Below are positions 61,400 through 64,000 of a DNA stretch of 64,000 nucleotides, piece after piece (positions within the stretch are counted from its first letter, which is position 1; every line of letters starts with the position of its first letter). The notes below the pieces were generated by a model that was not told where the DNA came from, did no database searches, and saw only the letters and a program-made list of their open reading frames with translations. Made by a program: the position numbers and the translations under genes. Source of the stretch: Burkholderiaceae bacterium. GTDB taxonomy: Bacteria > Pseudomonadota > Gammaproteobacteria > Burkholderiales > Burkholderiaceae_B. Location of the stretch: assembly GCA_021208885.1 (NCBI GenBank), contig JAJOJF010000031.1:29143-93142 (forward strand), written 5' to 3'.

Positions 61400-62497
61400 T
61401 TAAGCCCAGAAAGACTTGATCGCGTCAGATTCCTTCTTCGCCCGTTCATAGCCAGCCTTCAAGGCTGGTGCGATCTGACGTGGATCGGTAAGGCTTATGC
61501 CAGGTGGCGTGCCGGCGACAATCCACTTCACCTTCGTGCCCGTGGCTTCTACATCTTTGATGTTTTGTATCATGGGATGCGGGATTTTAGTGAGTATCGG
61601 ACCAGTGATGCCATCGGTTAAGGAGATAACCAATGCTCGCTTGGAGCCAGCCACGAGGTCAACGTGAGCGGGGTTGGAACACATGCCGCCATCCATGCAA
61701 AAGCGTTGCCCAATAAGCGTAGGCCCAATAATGCCTGGCAATGAGCTGCTTGCCGCTGCTGCGTGAGCCAGTGGGATCCCGTTGCGTTGTGCCGTGGCCT
61801 GGCTGACGACCAGGCGTTCACCCGTGTAACAGTCAATCCCTGTCGTGTGCATTCTTGGTGTGGGCCAGTCGGTTTTGCTGTCGCCGGTTAAAAGTGCTGC
61901 CAGTGCCTCTACGCGTTGGCCGTTCAAATGGTTGTTCGCGGCGAGCGCTGCCCTGCCGAGAACCTGACGGGTGTCGATGCTGCCATCGGTAGCAGCCATG
62001 TTGATTTCCATCGCTCGTTTTTGGCTGATGTTTGGGTCGCTCAAGGGCGCCAACTTGGCAAGCAGTTTTGGGAACTCACCAAAGAATTCCATTTCAGTGC
62101 GCAGACGACCGAAGTGTCCGGATAGCAGCGAAGAACCCATGTAGGCGCCAGCTGAAGTGCCCACTACCATCTCAGGTAGTTGTTGCATATCGAGCCCATC
62201 TTCAAGCAATCCATGAAAAAAGCCGCAATACCAAGCTACGTAGTATTCGCCGCCACCCCCCAACACAAGGGTGCGATCCAGCCCCTTCGCAAGCGCTGAA
62301 ACGGTCGGTGTTGTGGCAATTGGAATCGCCAAGCCATCATCGGCAAACAGCTCTTTGGAGATCAGATTGGCTTTTTGTGCATAGCTGCCTGAGGACGGGG
62401 AAGCCGCAGCATTTGCTACACCAGAAGTGCCTACCGTTGAGCCAACCAGCGCAGGCAGTGCAAGCGATGAAGATTTCAAGAACGCACGACGTGACAC
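61400..62497 (-). CDS. Patatin-like phospholipase with twin-arginine signal
   Basis: 365 aa. The N-terminus MSRRAFLKSSSLALPALVG is a Tat-type signal (S-R-R-x-F-L-K) with cleavage near ANAAA. The patatin fold shows nucleophile Ser115 in GTSAG and the catalytic Asp in MDGGM. The oxyanion loop is GGGGEYYVAW, lacking the basic residue common in other patatins. Predicted exported, folded lipid acyl hydrolase. Its 3' end is adjacent to the ktr remnants. Confidence 0.88.
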   Translation of the reverse strand: MSRRAFLKSSSLALPALVGSTVGTSGVANAAASPSSGSYAQKANLISKELFADDGLAIPIATTPTVSALAKGLDRTLVLGGGGEYYVAWYCGFFHGLLEDGLDMQQLPEMVVGTSAGAYMGSSLLSGHFGRLRTEMEFFGEFPKLLAKLAPLSDPNISQKRAMEINMAATDGSIDTRQVLGRAALAANNHLNGQRVEALAALLTGDSKTDWPTPRMHTTGIDCYTGERLVVSQATAQRNGIPLAHAAAASSSLPGIIGPTLIGQRFCMDGGMCSNPAHVDLVAGSKRALVISLTDGITGPILTKIPHPMIQNIKDVEATGTKVKWIVAGTPPGISLTDPRQIAPALKAGYERAKKESDAIKSFWA

Positions 62498-62680
62498 GGT
62501 ATTCTCCCAATGGTTAACGCGGTTTGAGTAACCGATTTACTCGGCGCTTCTAACCGTTGCGAGTTTAGTGACTGTTTGGAGTTTTGTCGTGTAAAAATTA
62601 CTTGCGGATACAACAGCTATGGGTATCAATACGGGCGCCGATGAGGAGCGGCATCACCTTGTTGACTGATGGCGTATCAA

Positions 62681-62941
62681 CTATCCCCGATTTGCCTCAG
62701 TGGCAGGCGCTAGATCGGTGCCAGATTCGTCAGTTTTCTTGCGATCGTAGCGCGACCAGATCTTCTCGTGGAAGAAATATACGATTGTCTGTACAGTCGG
62801 TTCGAGCAAACTTAGCGTTACGGCGGCAACCCAGCTTCCCGTCACTGCGTAAGCCACGGCAGCAGCCACCGTGATATGAGTGAAATAGTAAGAGACGGTT
62901 TTCTTTATCGTAAATGAGTTGGTGCTGATGAACTTGGTCAT
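62681..62941 (-). CDS. DUF2061 small membrane protein
   Basis: 86 aa from ATG 62941 (MTKFISTNS). Two helices; 'KKTVSYYFTHITVAAAVAYA' and 'EPTVQTIVYFFHEKIWSRYD' are the DUF2061 signatures. No function known. The 183 bp between this gene and the patatin gene hold nothing I recognise. Confidence 0.85.
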   Translation of the reverse strand: MTKFISTNSFTIKKTVSYYFTHITVAAAVAYAVTGSWVAAVTLSLLEPTVQTIVYFFHEKIWSRYDRKKTDESGTDLAPATEANRG

Positions 62942-63080
62942 GACGAGCCCCTGAAGGCATGTAATCGTTAAAAGCATGCCAAGCGCCCGTTGGTTTGTAA
63001 AATTAATTGATTAAAAGAAGCTGATAGGTTTATTGAATAATCAGGCAAGGGCTGCATTTACGATTCACGGAGAACTGGAT

Positions 63081-63710
63081 CTAGCTAGCCAGTCGGGCAG
63101 CGAACAGTACGAAGATGCCACCCGTTATTCGATCAAGTGTTTTTATGGTGGATGGGTTTTTCAGGAACCGTCCCAATGGCACAGTTGCCGCGATCAGCGC
63201 ACAAAACCAAATCATCGACAAAACCACGTGAATGCTCGCCAAGCCCAGAGAGTAGGCTGCGACGTCTGCGCCTTGGGGTACAGAGTTAGGCACAAATTGC
63301 GGCAGGAATGTGACGTAAAAGATCCCAACCTTGGGATTGAGCAGGTTCACCATGAAACCTCTGCCGAAGGATCGGCGACCCAAATGATTGCAGTCAAGCG
63401 ATGCTTCGACCGTGCTCGACGAACGTGGCTGCATCAACAGTCCAATGCCTAGCCACAGCAGGTACAGCGCACCCATATACTTGATAATCGCATACGCGGT
63501 CTCGGAAGCGGCGAGCACAGCGCCCAAGCCAAGGGACACTGCTATTCCCCAAACGAGACATCCCAGACAAACCCCTAGACCGGCTAGGAAAGCCGGTCGC
63601 CTGCCGTTGGTCAGGGCGGTGTTCAACACAATGGCGGTATCAACGCCAGGCGTTAGAGCCAGAACCGCGGCAGCGGCTATAAAGGCTAATAGGAGCGGAA
63701 CGTCAATCAT
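63081..63710 (-). CDS. LysE/RhtB family exporter
   Basis: 209 aa, six helices. 'FIAAAAVLALTPGVDTAIVL' at the start and 'GFMVNLLNPKVGIFYVTFLP' in the middle are the RhtB branch signatures. Exports an amino acid or derivative. It lies 108 bp downstream of a strong terminator on the same strand, so it either has its own promoter in that gap or is read through conditional termination. Confidence 0.9.
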   Translation of the reverse strand: MIDVPLLLAFIAAAAVLALTPGVDTAIVLNTALTNGRRPAFLAGLGVCLGCLVWGIAVSLGLGAVLAASETAYAIIKYMGALYLLWLGIGLLMQPRSSSTVEASLDCNHLGRRSFGRGFMVNLLNPKVGIFYVTFLPQFVPNSVPQGADVAAYSLGLASIHVVLSMIWFCALIAATVPLGRFLKNPSTIKTLDRITGGIFVLFAARLAS

Positions 63711-63818
63711 GACTGAATATTAGCTGTGGCTGGTCGAAGTTTGTGTCGGAAGTCTTGGGCTGACAAAGCTAGTTACTGTTGATGTCTCGCTGTTGGGGAG
63801 TGCTTTAAGGAGCTCAAT

Positions 63819-63847
63819 AAAAAACCCACCGCCCGGGAGCGGTGGGT
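63819..63847 (-). terminator. Strong rho-independent terminator (or attenuator) upstream of the LysE gene
   Basis: On the minus strand ACCCACCGC, a six-base loop, GCGGTGGGT and then TTTTTT: a perfect 9-bp GC-rich stem. It is one-directional; no T-run on the plus strand. It would end a transcript entering from the right edge. The other bases in 63848-64000 hold no gene I can support. Confidence 0.85.
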
Positions 63848-64000
63848 CTGGAGGTTGGAGATTGCTAGAGGGACTAGAAGCGTGCGCTCGTATCCTAGGC
63901 GCAGCATCGGATACCCAACGCGCTTGTTTGCTACACCGAACAACACAAATCAAATCAGATTTTTACTACTAACTTTATAGATAAATATCTTAGGAATTCG

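Noticed and set aside
63720..63953. A 77-codon minus-strand frame upstream of the LysE gene
   Set aside because: It reads straight through the terminator stem, has no ribosome site and its composition is unlike a protein; treated as non-coding.
1..64000. CRISPR arrays, insertion sequences or prophage
   Set aside because: No regularly spaced repeats, transposase-like proteins or phage structural genes were seen on either strand.

Overview
This 64 kb window looks like part of the chromosome of a betaproteobacterium, most likely a Burkholderiales/Alcaligenaceae-type organism. That is inferred from gene content and moderate G+C, not from a marker gene; no rRNA or tRNA is visible. Typical traits are the many LysR regulators, TRAP and TAXI-TRAP uptake systems, CaiB/BaiF CoA-transferases, an MmgE/PrpD gene and a glpSTPQUV-type glycerol ABC importer. 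No phage, transposase or CRISPR was found.

Regions. 1-6.3 kb: a DUF6279 lipoprotein (cut by the edge), then a MoxR / DUF58 / von Willebrand A operon led by a membrane-anchored HtrA-like protease whose natural 5' end is put out of frame by a nine-base homopolymer; a second vWA gene diverges from it, followed by a YeeE/YedE transporter. 6.4-12 kb: housekeeping genes (YfcG-like GST, haloacid dehalogenase, cytochrome b561, DUF3750, beta-carbonic anhydrase, a Crp/Fnr regulator, an acetyltransferase). 12-19 kb: a minus-strand catabolic block (CoA-transferase, isochorismatase-type hydrolase, three-gene TRAP transporter, amidase, glutaredoxin-DinB fusion). 19.3-25.5 kb: a plus-strand cluster (LysR, MaoC hydratase, MmgE/PrpD, acyl-CoA dehydrogenase, frameshifted CoA-transferase, GntR) whose content resembles itaconate/C5-dicarboxylate loci; a perfect 14-bp palindrome lies upstream.

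25.7-36 kb is the most interesting segment. Two convergent two-gene units each pair a periplasmic solute-binding protein with a membrane c-di-GMP enzyme (GGDEF-EAL; PAS-GGDEF), with no transporter permease nearby. Beside them is an HlyD-like membrane-fusion protein gene overlapping a BcsA-like family 2 glycosyltransferase with a C-terminal PilZ domain. I propose a self-contained module in which two small-molecule signals set c-di-GMP, and c-di-GMP switches on a beta-glucan-type exopolysaccharide. Precedents are NspS-MbaA for the sensors and BgsB-BgsA for the synthase.

36-40.6 kb: cupin, DODA-type dioxygenase and DoxX opposite a LysR, a decayed metallophosphoesterase, an ArgO/LysE exporter and a periplasmic rhodanese. 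40.6-50.7 kb: a complete glycerol regulon (glpD, glpVUQPTS, glpR, glpK) with TTCG-rich operator-like DNA at the divergent promoter; its two ATPase subunits appear asymmetric. 50.7-56.4 kb: a long-form isocitrate dehydrogenase opposite a LysR, then a TAXI-TRAP transporter. 56.8-64 kb: a P-type cation ATPase, a His-rich small membrane protein, a GtrB-like glycosyltransferase, remnants of a ktrBA potassium-uptake pair, a twin-arginine patatin-like protein, a DUF2061 protein and a LysE exporter preceded by a strong intrinsic terminator.
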